A stretch of 64,000 nucleotides of DNA from Marinobacter subterrani. GTDB taxonomy: Bacteria > Pseudomonadota > Gammaproteobacteria > Pseudomonadales > Oleiphilaceae. Positions 1 through 10,223 of this stretch are shown here, piece by piece. Every line of letters begins with the position of its first letter. Position 1 is the stretch's first letter. The position numbers were made by a program, and so were the translations under genes. Where the stretch lies: NCBI RefSeq assembly GCF_001045555.1, contig NZ_LFBU01000001.1, positions 744,001 through 808,000 on the forward strand. Reading direction: 5' to 3'. The notes under the pieces were generated by a model, which worked only from the letters and a program-made list of their open reading frames with translations, did not search any database and was not told the DNA's origin.

Positions 1-820
1 CTGCGGCAACGCTTTTGACCGGCAGCGGACCGGCCGGCAGACGGAGGTGACGCCCGCCATATTCAAGCCCGGGACCTGACCCCGCGCCCTTCTCACCATC
101 GGACAGTGACAGGTGATAATCGCGCCCCAGCAGGGCCAGACTGACCTTCTGCGCAGCAACCTGCTGTAGCACCGAGCGGGGCGGATCATCATCAGCATAC
201 ACAGCAGGAATTCCCGGCCTCAGGACGCCGGCCTTTTCAAAACCGATGACTTCCCGGTTATCGCCAAGAAAGGCAACATGATCGATGTCTACCGAGGTCA
301 GGATAACGAGATCGGCATCCAGGACATTCACCGCATCCAGCCGCCCGCCCAGACCGACCTCCAGAATCCACTGATCGACACCGGCGTTGGCGAAAGCGAC
401 GAACGCCGCCAGCGTACCGAATTCGAAATAGGTCAAAGAGACTGTTCCACGAGCTGCCTCGACGGCCTCAAAGGCCCTGATCAGCGCCTCGTCCGGGATA
501 TCAGTACCGTCCAGGCGGACACGCTCGTTATAGCGCTGGAGATGCGGCGAGGTGTAGGCACCGGTCCGGCGCCCGGCGGCACGCAGGAGAGCCTCTACAG
601 CGGCAACCGCACTGCCCTTGCCGTTGGTGCCGGCAATCGTGATGATGCGGGCTTGCGGCTTGCGCGGGAAAAGCCTGCGAAGCACGATCAGGACGCGATC
701 CAGCCCCAGGTCAATCTCTGTCGGGTGTATCGCCTCAAGATAGGCTAGCCAATGGTCAACGCTGGCACCAGCCCCCGGCGAAACCGGGAGCTGGCTGGAG
801 GGGTCACTCGGCGGGGGCAT
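1..820 (-). CDS. folC: FolC, folylpolyglutamate / dihydrofolate synthase, 3' end outside window
   Basis: FolC adds L-glutamate to dihydropteroate and to tetrahydrofolates in the cytoplasm, using ATP. The visible 273 codons contain the Mur-ligase-type P-loop (residues reading AGTNGKGS), the YTSPHL motif and the [10 protein letters not shown] segment, all diagnostic of the family. The chosen ATG at 820 lies inside the end of accD, so the two genes overlap by 17 bases; the frame stays open from there to the window edge. A start further downstream is possible because the first roughly 20 residues are low-complexity. Gene order accD-folC is common in gammaproteobacteria. The C-terminal Mur ligase domain is not in the window. 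Confidence 0.93.
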   Translation of the reverse strand, partial: MPPPSDPSSQLPVSPGAGASVDHWLAYLEAIHPTEIDLGLDRVLIVLRRLFPRKPQARIITIAGTNGKGSAVAAVEALLRAAGRRTGAYTSPHLQRYNERVRLDGTDIPDEALIRAFEAVEAARGTVSLTYFEFGTLAAFVAFANAGVDQWILEVGLGGRLDAVNVLDADLVILTSVDIDHVAFLGDNREVIGFEKAGVLRPGIPAVYADDDPPRSVLQQVAAQKVSLALLGRDYHLSLSDGEKGAGSGPGLEYGGRHLRLPAGPLPVKSVAA

Positions 821-1730
821 CTGTTTCGGGCTTTTCCGACACTTCAAACTCGATGGGGTCTTCGGTGCCCGGGCGCTCCTGGCCGGTGAACTTGGCCAGA
901 ACATGGGCAATCCGCTCGCGCATCTGGTGACGATGAAGGATCATGTCAATCGCCCCGTGCTCCAGCAGAAACTCACTGCGCTGGAACCCTTCCGGCAGCT
1001 TTTCACGAACCGTCTGCTCGATGACCCGTGGGCCGGCAAAACCGATCAGGGCGTTGGGCTCAGCGATATTGAGATCGCCGAGCATCGCCAGGCTGGCGGA
1101 CACCCCGCCGAAAACCGGGTCTGTCATCACCGAAATATAGGGAATGCCTTCCTGTTTCATTCGCTCAAGGACTGCAGCGGTTTTTGACATCTGCATCAGT
1201 GACAGGATGGCTTCCTGCATCCGCGCACCGCCACTGGCGGAAAAACAGACCAGGGGAATATGGTGTTCCAGCGCAACATTGGCAGCCTGAACGAATTTCT
1301 CGCCGACCACCTGGCCCATGGAGCCACCCAGAAAGTTGAACTCGAAGGCGCAGGCGACCAGTGGAACACCGAGGGTCGTACCCCTCATGGCAATCAGCGC
1401 GTCCTTCTCCCCCGTCGCTTTCTGGGCCTGGGACAGGCGATCCTTGTAGCGCTTGGTATCCTTGAACTTCAGGCGATCCCATGGCTCAAGCTCGGCAGCA
1501 ATCTCTTCCCGGCCGTCCTCGTCAAGGAACACATCCAGACGCCGGCGGGCAGGCACCCTGAGATGGTGGTTACACTTCGGGCAAACATCGAGATTTTTCT
1601 CAAGCTCCGGCTTGTAGAGAAATGCGCCGCATTTAGGGCATTTCTTCCAAAGCCCTTCCGGTACACCGGTTCTCTGCTTGGATTCCGAGCGAATCTTGCT
1701 CGGCATGATCTTGTCCAGCCAGTTACTCAT
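804..1730 (-). CDS. accD: AccD, acetyl-CoA carboxylase carboxyltransferase beta subunit
   Basis: AccD forms with AccA the carboxyltransferase that moves the carboxyl group from biotin on AccB to acetyl-CoA, giving malonyl-CoA for fatty-acid synthesis in the cytoplasm. The 308-residue protein has the N-terminal zinc ribbon with Cys31, Cys34, Cys50 and Cys53 and a crotonase-like carboxyltransferase fold with the [11 protein letters not shown] segment. Length is typical. It follows trpA by 46 bases and overlaps folC, so the genes are probably co-transcribed. The acidic C-terminal tail is usual in this family. Confidence 0.97.
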   Translation of the reverse strand: MSNWLDKIMPSKIRSESKQRTGVPEGLWKKCPKCGAFLYKPELEKNLDVCPKCNHHLRVPARRRLDVFLDEDGREEIAAELEPWDRLKFKDTKRYKDRLSQAQKATGEKDALIAMRGTTLGVPLVACAFEFNFLGGSMGQVVGEKFVQAANVALEHHIPLVCFSASGGARMQEAILSLMQMSKTAAVLERMKQEGIPYISVMTDPVFGGVSASLAMLGDLNIAEPNALIGFAGPRVIEQTVREKLPEGFQRSEFLLEHGAIDMILHRHQMRERIAHVLAKFTGQERPGTEDPIEFEVSEKPETDAPAE

Positions 1731-1776
1731 GGTTTCATCCTGTCCTTTGATGCCTGTCTGCCCTCACACCTGTCAA

Positions 1777-2589
1777 TCAGGAGGCCAGGCTGTCCAGCGC
1801 TTCGCGCATCGGGTGAAGCAGATCCGTCAGTGCTCGCTTGAGCTGGTCGGTATCTGCCTGATTCCTGGCTATTGTATCGACCAGCACACTGCCAACAATT
1901 ACACCATCGGATACCCGACCCACAGCAGCGGCCGTTTCCGCATCCCGAATGCCGAAGCCGACGCCCACGGGAAGTGCTGTCAGCTTGTGAATGTGATTTA
2001 CTTTTGCGGCAACCTCGTCCACGTTGATTGTGGCCGAACCTGTCACACCCTTGATTGAAACATAGTACACATAACCGGAAGAGTGCTCACTGATCGCACG
2101 AATCCGGTCATCGGTAGTGGTTGGTGCCAGCAGGAAGATAGCGTCAAGATCGCGTGCGGTGAACAGCGGTGCCACCTCGTCGGCCTCTTCAGGCGGCAGA
2201 TCAACCGTCAGAATGCCGTCCACACCCGCATCCTTGGCCGCGTCCGCAAACTTCTCATAGCCCATGGCTTCCATGGGGTTCAGGTAGCCCATCAACACCA
2301 CCGGTGTCGTGTCATCAGTCTTGCGGAACTCCTTGACCATGCCAATGACCTGCCGGAGGGACGTGCCGTGCACCAGGGCCCGCTCACAGGCCAACTGAAT
2401 GACGGGACCATCGGCCATCGGGTCCGAGAATGGCACCCCCAGCTCGATTATGTCAGCACCGGCCGCAACCAGTGTATGCATCAGATCTACCGTGACATCG
2501 GGATGCGGATCACCGGCGGTAATGTAAGGGATAAGCGCCTTCCGGCCCTGTCCTTTCAGGGTTTTGAGAACCCCTTCGATTCGGCTCAT
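1777..2589 (-). CDS. trpA: TrpA, tryptophan synthase alpha subunit
   Basis: TrpA cleaves indole-3-glycerol phosphate to glyceraldehyde 3-phosphate and indole, which passes through a tunnel to TrpB. The 270-residue TIM-barrel protein has the expected catalytic Glu49 (in [10 protein letters not shown]) and Asp60, and the GYLNP motif. The ATG at 2589 is chosen over one 16 codons upstream because a CAGGAG ribosome-binding site sits directly before it and the family starts with this segment. It lies 19 bases after trpB, as expected for an alpha2-beta2 complex. Confidence 0.97.
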   Translation of the reverse strand: MSRIEGVLKTLKGQGRKALIPYITAGDPHPDVTVDLMHTLVAAGADIIELGVPFSDPMADGPVIQLACERALVHGTSLRQVIGMVKEFRKTDDTTPVVLMGYLNPMEAMGYEKFADAAKDAGVDGILTVDLPPEEADEVAPLFTARDLDAIFLLAPTTTDDRIRAISEHSSGYVYYVSIKGVTGSATINVDEVAAKVNHIHKLTALPVGVGFGIRDAETAAAVGRVSDGVIVGSVLVDTIARNQADTDQLKRALTDLLHPMREALDSLAS

Positions 2590-2608
2590 GCCTGCTCCTG
2601 TTGATTCT

Positions 2609-3829
2609 TCAGATCTTGATGCCTTCAAGCCTGGCAACTGTGTTGATGTCCTTGTCTCCGCGACCGGAGACGTTGATAACCACGATCTGGTCTTTATCCA
2701 TGGTGGCCGCCAGTTTGATGGCGTAGGCCACCGCGTGAGCGGTTTCCAGGGCGGGCATGATACCTTCGACGCGCGTCAGTTTGCGGAAACCTTCCATCGC
2801 CTCATCGTCGGTCACCGACACATAGTGTGCCCGGCCAATATCCTTGAGCCAGCTATGCTCCGGGCCCACACCAGGGTAGTCCAGACCGGCACTGACCGAA
2901 TGGGTGCCCGCAATCTGGCCGTTCTCGTCTTCCATCAGGTAGGTCCGGTTACCGTGCAGCACGCCCGGACGACCGGCGCACAGAGGGGCCGCGTGCTTGC
3001 CGGTTTCGATGCCCAGGCCACCGGCTTCCACGCCATACAGTTCCACGGATTCATCCGCCAGGAATGGATAGAACAGCCCGATCGCATTGGAGCCACCACC
3101 GACACAGGCAACCAGGGCGTCCGGTAATTTACCGGTTTTCTCGAGGCACTGGCGGCGGGTCTCCCTGCCGATGACCGACTGGAAATCACGGACCAGCATC
3201 GGATATGGGTGCGGTCCGGCCACCGTTCCGATGATATAGAAGGTTTCATCAACGTTCGCCACCCAGTCACGCATGGCATCGTTCATGGCGTCCTTCAGGG
3301 TTTTGGTGCCACTCTCGACAGCGTGGACCTCAGCCCCCAACAGCTTCATTCTGAAAACGTTCAGCGACTGGCGCTGGACATCCTCCGCCCCCATGAACAC
3401 GTGACATTCAAGCCCCAGCCGGGCACAGACTGTGGCCGTGGCCACCCCGTGCTGGCCAGCGCCGGTCTCTGCGATAATCCGCTTTTTACCCAGAAAACTG
3501 GCGAGCAGTGCCTGGCCAATGGTGTTATTCACCTTGTGGGCACCGGTGTGGCAAAGGTCTTCCCGCTTCAGCCAGATCTGCGCACCGCCGGTCTCACGGG
3601 TCAGTCGCTCGGCAAAGTAAAGAGGCGTGGGCCGGCCCACATAATCCGCCAGTTCCTTGTCGAACTGCGCCTGAAATTCCGGGTCTTTCTTGAGGCGGTT
3701 ATATTCTTTCTCGAGCGTCATCAGGGAATCCATCAGAGTCTCGGAAACAAACCGCCCACCAAAGGCCCCGAAGTGACCCCGCGCGTCCGGCAGTGCGCTC
3801 AGCATTTCTTCAGTCAGTTTTACAGACAC
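2609..3829 (-). CDS. trpB: TrpB, tryptophan synthase beta subunit
   Basis: TrpB is the pyridoxal-phosphate enzyme that condenses indole with L-serine to make tryptophan. The 406-residue product has the PLP lysine Lys99 in the HTGAHKVNN motif and the glycine-rich phosphate-binding GGGSNA loop. I chose the GTG at 3829, preceded by an AGAGGTT site, because the family N-terminus begins near here; the frame is open for a further 26 codons inside trpF but that stretch is not family-like. The gene overlaps the end of trpF by 20 bases, which suggests translational coupling. Confidence 0.96.
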   Translation of the reverse strand: MSVKLTEEMLSALPDARGHFGAFGGRFVSETLMDSLMTLEKEYNRLKKDPEFQAQFDKELADYVGRPTPLYFAERLTRETGGAQIWLKREDLCHTGAHKVNNTIGQALLASFLGKKRIIAETGAGQHGVATATVCARLGLECHVFMGAEDVQRQSLNVFRMKLLGAEVHAVESGTKTLKDAMNDAMRDWVANVDETFYIIGTVAGPHPYPMLVRDFQSVIGRETRRQCLEKTGKLPDALVACVGGGSNAIGLFYPFLADESVELYGVEAGGLGIETGKHAAPLCAGRPGVLHGNRTYLMEDENGQIAGTHSVSAGLDYPGVGPEHSWLKDIGRAHYVSVTDDEAMEGFRKLTRVEGIMPALETAHAVAYAIKLAATMDKDQIVVINVSGRGDKDINTVARLEGIKI

Positions 3830-4439
3830 GGTGAACCTCTTTGATAAAATAAGAAATTTTCTGGCAATCCTTGATGCCTTTGCCTTGTTCGACGCCGCCG
3901 CTGACATCCACCGCCCACGGTTTCACCTGGTTTACTGCGGCGAATACGTTAGCAGATGACAAACCGCCGGCCAATATAAGCGGGAGCGGCCTCTCCGTCG
4001 GAATAAGATCCCAGTTGAACGCCTTTCCGGTACCGCCGTATTTTTCCGGATCCCATGCATCCACCAGCAGCCCCGAAGAGGCCCGGTATTCGTCAAAAGC
4101 GCGCTCGATCTGGCCGGGTTCCCGCACCCGGATCGCCTTGATCCAGCGTCGAGCAAAGGTAGCGCAGAAAGCGGCGGTTTCATCGCCGTGGAATTGCAAA
4201 AGATCCAGCGGAACCTTCTCGAGCACGGCCTCGACTTCCTGATGAGCAGGATTTACAAACAGGCCGACCACGGAGACAAAGGCAGGGACACGGCGAACCA
4301 GTTCTGCCGCCTGAGCCACCGAAACGGCCCGGGGGCTTGGCCCATAGAACACGAAGCCAACCGCATCTGCGCCACAATCAACCGCGGCATCAACGTCCTC
4401 AGGACGAGTCAGACCGCATATCTTCACGCGTGCGCTCAT
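3810..4439 (-). CDS. trpF: TrpF, phosphoribosylanthranilate isomerase
   Basis: TrpF isomerises N-(5-phosphoribosyl)anthranilate to the carboxyphenylamino-deoxyribulose phosphate in tryptophan synthesis. The 209-residue TIM barrel begins with the [12 protein letters not shown] signature holding the catalytic Cys and has the C-terminal LAGGLS and VDVSGGVE phosphate-binding loops. Start and stop overlap truA by four bases (ATGA). The order truA-trpF-trpB-trpA-accD places three trp genes here away from trpEGDC, which are not in the window. Confidence 0.96.
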   Translation of the reverse strand: MSARVKICGLTRPEDVDAAVDCGADAVGFVFYGPSPRAVSVAQAAELVRRVPAFVSVVGLFVNPAHQEVEAVLEKVPLDLLQFHGDETAAFCATFARRWIKAIRVREPGQIERAFDEYRASSGLLVDAWDPEKYGGTGKAFNWDLIPTERPLPLILAGGLSSANVFAAVNQVKPWAVDVSGGVEQGKGIKDCQKISYFIKEVHRVCKTD

Positions 4440-5344
4440 TGGCTCAGAACCCGTTGTCTGGGATGGATATGTGTGGGTGCAAGCGGGCTATTTTCCGCCC
4501 GACTGTACCAGGGCCTCAAAAACCCGGGACCACACTCGGCGGCAGGTACACCAAACGCCCCGGGATACCCCACATCAACAAGATACAGGCCGTGGGGCGG
4601 CGCGGTCACACCGGCAACTGTACGGTCTCTGGCAGCCAGTATCTCATGAATCCACTCTGCTGGCTGCCTCCCCGCTCCAACCGCCATCAACGCCCCGGCA
4701 ATATTACGCACCATGTGATGCAGGAATGCATTCGCCTGCACATCTATTACGACAAAATCACGCTTCCGGGTTACCGAGATCCTCTCCAGAAACCGGATGG
4801 GCGTACGGGACTGGCAGCCGGCGGCACGGAACGACGAGAAATCGTGTTCACCGGCCAGCACCTGTGCTGCCCGATCCATGAGTTCGGCATCAAGGGGGCG
4901 GAATGTCCAGCTCACCTGCCCCCGCTGGATACCCGGCCGCACCGGATGGTTGTAGATAATGTAGCGGTACCGACGGTAGGTGGCCGAAAAACGGGCATGG
5001 AAGTCACCGGTGCCGTTCCCTGCCCAATGCACGGAAATGTCCTCGGGCAACGCGGTATTGATACCCATGACCCAGGAACGGAGATTCCGCACGGAAGGCG
5101 TATCAAAATGGGCAATCTGGTAGCTTGCGTGGACGCCGGCGTCTGTGCGCCCGGCACAGACCAGATCCACCGGATGGTCGGCGACCTTTGCAACCGCCCG
5201 GGTAAGCTCGGCTTCTACAGACCGTACTCCGGATTTCTGGAGCTGCCAGCCATGAAAACTGCGGCCATCATACTCAAACGCGAGCGCAACGCGCCCTGCT
5301 CCAATAGCGTTATCCGTGGTGAGTTGCTGGGTTTCAAGAAACAA
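4436..5344 (-). CDS. truA: TruA, tRNA pseudouridine(38-40) synthase
   Basis: TruA converts uridines 38-40 of the tRNA anticodon arm to pseudouridine. The 302-residue product contains the catalytic Asp68 in [11 protein letters not shown] and a C-terminal DVGYPG-type segment. It is about 25-30 residues longer than the usual enzyme, with an extra C-terminal tail after residue 275. The position after fimV and before trpF matches Pseudomonas. The N-terminal ten residues are less certain; a start slightly downstream cannot be excluded. Confidence 0.95.
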   Translation of the reverse strand: MFLETQQLTTDNAIGAGRVALAFEYDGRSFHGWQLQKSGVRSVEAELTRAVAKVADHPVDLVCAGRTDAGVHASYQIAHFDTPSVRNLRSWVMGINTALPEDISVHWAGNGTGDFHARFSATYRRYRYIIYNHPVRPGIQRGQVSWTFRPLDAELMDRAAQVLAGEHDFSSFRAAGCQSRTPIRFLERISVTRKRDFVVIDVQANAFLHHMVRNIAGALMAVGAGRQPAEWIHEILAARDRTVAGVTAPPHGLYLVDVGYPGAFGVPAAECGPGFLRPWYSRAENSPLAPTHIHPRQRVLSQ

Positions 5345-5375
5345 AGGCGGATCCGGAACGAGTGTTTCTGTGAAA

Positions 5376-5424
5376 GCAAAACGCCGGCTTGATGCCGGGA
5401 ATGAACCCGACGGCCGGCGTTTGC
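5376..5424 (-). terminator. Inverted repeat between fimV and truA
   Basis: Arms at 5376-5388 and 5413-5424 pair as GCAAAACGCCGGC with its complement except for one bulged base, around a 24-base loop. It sits between the fimV stop and the truA start on the minus strand. No clean run of T follows, so it may only partly terminate, stabilise the fimV mRNA end, or affect truA expression. Confidence 0.4.
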
Positions 5425-5450
5425 TGCCTGTAAGACCCGATTATAACGGA

Positions 5451-8400
5451 TCAGGACAGATTTTTAAGGAGATCCTGTGCCTCCAACTTCTGATCCTCGT
5501 TGCCTTCCAGGGCGACTTCCTCGAGGATATCCCTGGCGCCATCGGCATCGCCCATCTCGATGTAAGCCCGGGCAAGATCAAGCTTGGTGGCAGCCTCATC
5601 GGTACCCGCCAGGAAATCAAAGTCATCGTCATCCCCCAGATCACTTTCGTCGAGATCCGGAACCGACGACCGGGACGGTTCATCTGCTACCTCATCCGAC
5701 GCGACGGGCAACTCCAGGTCTTCATCAGACGCCTCGTCAACATCAGCGGCGAGTTCCTGATCTTCCAGGGTGTCCTCTACGCCCTGCTGCTCAAGCTCCT
5801 CGACGCCCTCGACGGTTTCTTCCGGCCCGGCCGCTTCACTATCGCCCAACACATCGCCTTCGGCGAGGGTGTCTTCAAGGCCCAGCTCCTCATCCAGGGA
5901 TGCCACATCTTCCGCCTCGTGGTTGGTCGAATCCGCAGAATCGGAGAACTCCTCCATCAGCGCCAGGTCTTCGTCTGACACATCCAGCTCAAGGTCGTCC
6001 AGAGAGGATTCCTCCATCTCGCTGCCGCCGAGTTCGTCTTCTTCTCCGGCCACCTTGTCCAGCTCTGCGTCCAGTTCATCCAGGAAGGACTCGTCCAGTG
6101 TCTCAAGATCGGATTCCGCATCAGACTCGGGTTCGGCCTCGGCAGTTGCGCTCTCTTCGATAACGCCGCCTTCATCGCCAGCCAGAGGGTCCTGTTCCAG
6201 CTCATCGTCGTCGAGTTCCAGGTTCAGCTCATCCTCAAGCTCATCGGTTTTCGATTCATCGTCCGCCAATTCCTCAAGATCCTTTTCGAAATCCGAGCTC
6301 ATATCCCACTCGAGAGATTCCGGCACTTCCTCTGGTTCAGCGGCTTTCTCGTCGGATTCACGCTCAATACCCGACAGGTCAAATTCAATCAGGTCGTCTT
6401 TGCTTTCTTCCTCCTGATCCTCCCGGGCTTCGGCTTCTTCAGTTCCTGAGGCAACCGGAGACTCGGAACCTTCCCGCTCTTCAAATTCACTCAGGTCAAA
6501 GTCAGAAAGATCGGAGTCAAAATCACCGAACTCGTTCTCCTCAGACTCCTCCTTCTTGGCATCAAACTGGTCGGCCAGGAGTTCATCCGACTCCGGCGTA
6601 GCCGTCTCATCACTGGCGTCAGTCTCGGTGTCATAGGACGTTGCAAATGAATCCGAACGCAGTTGTGACTCGAGGTCATCGATGCTTGGCATGGATTCCG
6701 CTTCTTCCAGCCGGCCACGAAGATCGCTGGCGGCCGACAGGGCGTCCTCGTCGTCCAGAGCCTCGATTTCGCCGAACTGCCGCTCAAAAGACTGGCGATC
6801 CTGAGTATCTGCATACACGCCCAGGAGTTTCAGGCGAAGGTCGGTTCGACTGGGCTCCCGGGAGATTGCGGCCTCAAGCGCCTGTGCCGCCTGATCGTGG
6901 CGGCCGTAGGCGATATAGGCGTCAGCTTCCTCGAGGGCATCACTGGCGGCAGATTCCTGATCTTCTTCATCAAGCGTGAGATCAAAGGAATCTGCACCCT
7001 CGTCGTTCTCGCCACTGTTCAGTTGCTCATAAAACGCTTTTTCACGATTGGCATTGCGGCGAGCAAGTAGCAGCAACAACAACAGAAGCACGATCAACCC
7101 GCCGCCGAGGGCGACCTGATACATCGGGTTATTGGTAATGGCGTCTATCACATTACCCGGGAAGCCTTTGTCCGCAGCAGGCGCCTGGGGCGCGGGCCTG
7201 GGTGAGGGCTGTGCGGTTTGTGAAGGCTGCGATGCAGCAGGTGCGGGTTCTGCCATTTCCTCACCGGACTTCTCAGCCGCGGAATCGGCACTGGCTGTCG
7301 CAGGCTTACCGGCGCCTGCGGTCTCGGTTTCCCCGGCAGCGCTTTCATCTGTGCCTGTGGCAGAGCCGGCTTCGGCCTGGCCACCTGCTACTGGTGACGC
7401 ATCCGACGGTGTCTCTTCGGTAGTGTCCGTCGCTGTCGCATCTTCCTTGGTTGCGGATGGCTCTCCGGTGGCGACTGTTTCGGCTTCGGCGCTCGTGGCC
7501 TCAGTCGGGGTTGCCGGTTCGCCCTGAGCTGCGTCGCCGACTGACTGCTGAATCTCGGCAAGCTGGGTATTCTTCAGCTCAATCAGACGCTGGAGTGTCT
7601 CAACCTGGGCCTGCAGATCTTCCACCCGGCTGTTCAGCTCGGTATTTTCGCGCCGGGCGCTTTCCAGCTCTTCCATCACAACAGCGGTGCCGGCATCAGC
7701 GCCACCGGGCAATTGCCCGTCGCCGCCTGCCGAGCCACCTTCAGAAGAATCGCGGCCGGTTTTGTCTGCGACGACCAGCTTCAGCTCGTCACCACCGGCT
7801 GCCGGAGTCGCGGCCTGGGGTTGTTGTTGCTGGCCCTCAGTTGCATCCACGGTACGCTGTGGCGACCGGAACTCCTCGTTCTGCTGGCTGACAATGCGCG
7901 TCGCCTGGGCACGGGTCCGGCTCTGGATCTGATCAAGCGAGGGTACACGGAGAACTTCGCCGCGCTTCAGACGGTTGATGTTATTGCTGATGAAGGCGTC
8001 CGGGTTCAGATCCTGGATTGCCAGCATGACCTGCTGCATGGAAACGCTGTCATTGGGACGAACTCGGGCAGCAATGGTCCACAGGGTGTCCGATGGCCCG
8101 GTCGGCCCGAAGGTATCGGCCTGATAGCCGGTGCCCAGTGAACGCTCGGCCTGCGCCTGGCGGCGGGCTGATTCCTGGCTACGGGTTGCCGATGGCTGCC
8201 GGGTTGTTTCAGTGGCCGCGGCGCCAGGTACGTTAACGGCTTCCTGAACACCCGATTCTTCTGCGTACACGGGCGGATCAACAAGCACGGCGTATTCACG
8301 CATCAACCGGCCGTTCGGCCAGGTCATTTCCAGCAGGAAATTGAGGTACGGCTCCCTCAGGGGCTCACGCGAGGAGACGCTGACAGCGAGACTGCCATCG

Positions 8401-8663
8401 TTACGGGTGACCACCTGGAACCGGAGCTTGCTCAGAAACTGGTTGCGATCCAGCCCCACCTGCTCGTACGCCTGTTCCGACGCAATGTTGACGAACACGT
8501 CCGCCGGATTGATGCCACGGCTTTGGGGCAGAACGATCTCTGCGTCCAGTGGCTCATTCAGATAGGACTGAAGTTCAATTTCACCCAGCCCAAGGGCGTG
8601 TGCGACGCCGGATCCGAGCCCTCCCGCCAGAGCCAGGGCAACCGCAAGCTTGCGTACCTTCAT
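5451..8663 (-). CDS. fimV: FimV-like inner-membrane hub protein with LysM domain
   Basis: FimV is a polar scaffold needed for type IV pilus assembly and twitching in Pseudomonas. This 1070-residue protein has a signal peptide (about residues 1-23), a conserved periplasmic region, a LysM peptidoglycan-binding domain (about 191-243), a coiled coil rich in Glu and Gln (about 325-372), a Thr/Ala/Pro-rich linker, one membrane segment (around 520-545, a run of Leu) and a very acidic cytoplasmic part ending in the conserved FimV TPR motif in the last 45 residues. AAAGGAAA precedes the ATG. Neighbours asd and truA match Pseudomonas. PilZ, another pilus factor, is encoded at 21.5 kb. Confidence 0.93.
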   Translation of the reverse strand: MKVRKLAVALALAGGLGSGVAHALGLGEIELQSYLNEPLDAEIVLPQSRGINPADVFVNIASEQAYEQVGLDRNQFLSKLRFQVVTRNDGSLAVSVSSREPLREPYLNFLLEMTWPNGRLMREYAVLVDPPVYAEESGVQEAVNVPGAAATETTRQPSATRSQESARRQAQAERSLGTGYQADTFGPTGPSDTLWTIAARVRPNDSVSMQQVMLAIQDLNPDAFISNNINRLKRGEVLRVPSLDQIQSRTRAQATRIVSQQNEEFRSPQRTVDATEGQQQQPQAATPAAGGDELKLVVADKTGRDSSEGGSAGGDGQLPGGADAGTAVVMEELESARRENTELNSRVEDLQAQVETLQRLIELKNTQLAEIQQSVGDAAQGEPATPTEATSAEAETVATGEPSATKEDATATDTTEETPSDASPVAGGQAEAGSATGTDESAAGETETAGAGKPATASADSAAEKSGEEMAEPAPAASQPSQTAQPSPRPAPQAPAADKGFPGNVIDAITNNPMYQVALGGGLIVLLLLLLLLARRNANREKAFYEQLNSGENDEGADSFDLTLDEEDQESAASDALEEADAYIAYGRHDQAAQALEAAISREPSRTDLRLKLLGVYADTQDRQSFERQFGEIEALDDEDALSAASDLRGRLEEAESMPSIDDLESQLRSDSFATSYDTETDASDETATPESDELLADQFDAKKEESEENEFGDFDSDLSDFDLSEFEEREGSESPVASGTEEAEAREDQEEESKDDLIEFDLSGIERESDEKAAEPEEVPESLEWDMSSDFEKDLEELADDESKTDELEDELNLELDDDELEQDPLAGDEGGVIEESATAEAEPESDAESDLETLDESFLDELDAELDKVAGEEDELGGSEMEESSLDDLELDVSDEDLALMEEFSDSADSTNHEAEDVASLDEELGLEDTLAEGDVLGDSEAAGPEETVEGVEELEQQGVEDTLEDQELAADVDEASDEDLELPVASDEVADEPSRSSVPDLDESDLGDDDDFDFLAGTDEAATKLDLARAYIEMGDADGARDILEEVALEGNEDQKLEAQDLLKNLS

Positions 8664-8795
8664 GCTTTTTCCTTTCCAGTCTCCGTTATTCGTTACTGCT
8701 CTTTTACAAACAGAATCGGACGAGGTTGGATGACTTCCGTCTGGATAATTCTCGTTATTATGGGTTCTTTTTAATTTTCAGTCCGGCAAGTATTG

Positions 8796-8857
8796 TTGAT
8801 AAAACCTCGTTTATCAATCAATCAGCCGCAATCCTTGTACCATTTTTTTATCAATCA
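8796..8857. promoter_or_regulatory. Palindrome plus repeated TTTATCAATCA motif upstream of fimV
   Basis: TTGATAAA at 8796-8803 and TTTATCAA at 8810-8817 form a perfect 8-bp inverted repeat with a 6-base spacer. The right arm extended, TTTATCAATCA (8810-8820), occurs again exactly at 8847-8857, 37 bases on. This pattern suits a protein-binding site upstream of fimV; the regulator is unknown. Confidence 0.4.
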
Positions 8858-8889
8858 CGCGGAACTGCCTAGCGCTCTTGAAAATAACA

Positions 8890-8919
8890 GGGGCGGAGGC
8901 TGAAATCAGCCTCCGCCCC
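8890..8919 (-). terminator. Strong hairpin terminator of asd
   Basis: A perfect 14-bp stem (GGGGCGGAGGCTGA and its complement) around a two-base centre. Read on the minus strand it is followed by a T-rich stretch (TGTTATTTTC), and it lies 58 bases after the asd stop, so it should end the leuB/asd transcript before fimV. Confidence 0.8.
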
Positions 8920-8977
8920 CTAACCGGTTTACCGAAACCGGACACAGTTGGCATTTATTGCCTCTGTGTAACAATTC

Positions 8978-10093
8978 TTAACGCTCCTGAAGGATCCGGA
9001 GCATACGACGCAGCGGCTCAGCGGCGCCCCAGAGCAACTGGTCACCCACGGTAAACGCAGAAATGTACTCTGGCCCCATGGACAGCTTGCGGATCCGACC
9101 GATGGGCACACTCAATGTGCCAGTCACCTTGGCCGGTGTCAGCTCCCGGATGCTCGCATCGCGATCGTTGGGGATGACCTTCACCCAGTCGTTGGCCGTG
9201 GCCAGGATCGACTCGATCTCGGCAACCGGCAGATCCTTCTTCAGCTTGATGGTCAGCGCCTGGCTGTGGGAGCGCATGGCCCCGATCCGCACGCAGATAC
9301 CGTCAATAGGAATCGGATTATCCGAGCGACCGAGAATCTTGTTGGTCTCAACCCCGGCCTTCCACTCTTCCTTGCTCATGCCGTTATCGAGCTGTTTGTC
9401 GATGAACGGAATCAGGCTACCGGCCAGCGGCACCTGAAAATGCTCGGTCGGGAAACCATCGGAGCGCATGGTTTCGGTCACCTTCCGGTCAATTTCCAGA
9501 ATCGCCGAAGAAGGGTCCTCCAGCTCGGCACTGACGCTGCTGTTGAGCTCGCCCATCTGGTTCAGCAGTTCACGCATGTTCTGTGCACCGGAACCGGAAG
9601 CCGCCTGATAGGTCATGGGGGATACCCACTCGATCAGGTCCTCTTCCAGCAGACCACCCAGGGCCAGCATCATCAGGCTGACGGTGCAGTTACCGCCGAT
9701 GTAATCCTTGACGCCCTTTTCCAGCGCCGCATCAATCACATTGCGGTTCACCGGATCCAGAACAATCACCGAGTGGTCGACCATCCGGAGCGTGGAGGCG
9801 GCGTCAATCCAGTAGCCTTCCCAGCCTGCATCACGGAGTTTCTGGTAAACCGCACCGGTGTAATCGCCACCCTGGCAGGTCACGATCACATCCATGGTTT
9901 TCAGAATCTCGATATCAAACGCGTCCTGCAGGGCGGGCACGCCCTGCTTGCCAACGTCCGGGGCCGGTTTGCCAGCCTGGGAGGTGGTGAAAAACACCGG
10001 TTCGATATCGGCGAAATCGTTTTCTTCACGCATGCGCTGCATGAGGACCGAGCCCACCATGCCACGCCAACCTACAAGTCCAACTCGCTTCAT
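8978..10093 (-). CDS. asd: Asd, aspartate-semialdehyde dehydrogenase
   Basis: Asd reduces aspartyl phosphate to aspartate semialdehyde with NADPH, feeding lysine, diaminopimelate, threonine and methionine synthesis. The 371-residue protein starts with the nucleotide-binding VGWRGMVGS loop and has the nucleophile Cys136 in GGNCTVS. Length fits the gammaproteobacterial type. It is 130 bases downstream of leuB, with a palindrome in the gap, so it may have its own promoter as well as read-through from leuB. Confidence 0.97.
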   Translation of the reverse strand: MKRVGLVGWRGMVGSVLMQRMREENDFADIEPVFFTTSQAGKPAPDVGKQGVPALQDAFDIEILKTMDVIVTCQGGDYTGAVYQKLRDAGWEGYWIDAASTLRMVDHSVIVLDPVNRNVIDAALEKGVKDYIGGNCTVSLMMLALGGLLEEDLIEWVSPMTYQAASGSGAQNMRELLNQMGELNSSVSAELEDPSSAILEIDRKVTETMRSDGFPTEHFQVPLAGSLIPFIDKQLDNGMSKEEWKAGVETNKILGRSDNPIPIDGICVRIGAMRSHSQALTIKLKKDLPVAEIESILATANDWVKVIPNDRDASIRELTPAKVTGTLSVPIGRIRKLSMGPEYISAFTVGDQLLWGAAEPLRRMLRILQER

Positions 10094-10197
10094 GTGCGAT
10101 CTTTAGACCTCGTTTTATGCCCGCCCGCTGCCTTTATCGCTGGCAGGGACAGGATGGATGATCCCGCGGCAACTGCATCCCGCTGCCGTCGGGTCTC

Positions 10198-10212
10198 GAA
10201 TACACTGTATTC
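10198..10212. promoter_or_regulatory. Perfect palindrome between leuB and asd
   Basis: GAATACA-C-TGTATTC, seven-base arms around one central base, 12 bases after the leuB stop and about 105 bases before asd. It could be an operator for asd or a minor hairpin. It is not a LexA box by sequence. Confidence 0.3.
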
Positions 10213-10223
10213 AGAAGCGCTGA

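Larger units (their letters stand above)
8664..8977. other. fimV-asd intergenic region (314 bases)
   Basis: AT-richer than its surroundings and presumably holding the fimV promoter. It contains a palindrome and a repeated TTTATCAATCA motif (8796-8857) and the asd terminator hairpin (8890-8919). I see no coding potential. Confidence 0.7.
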
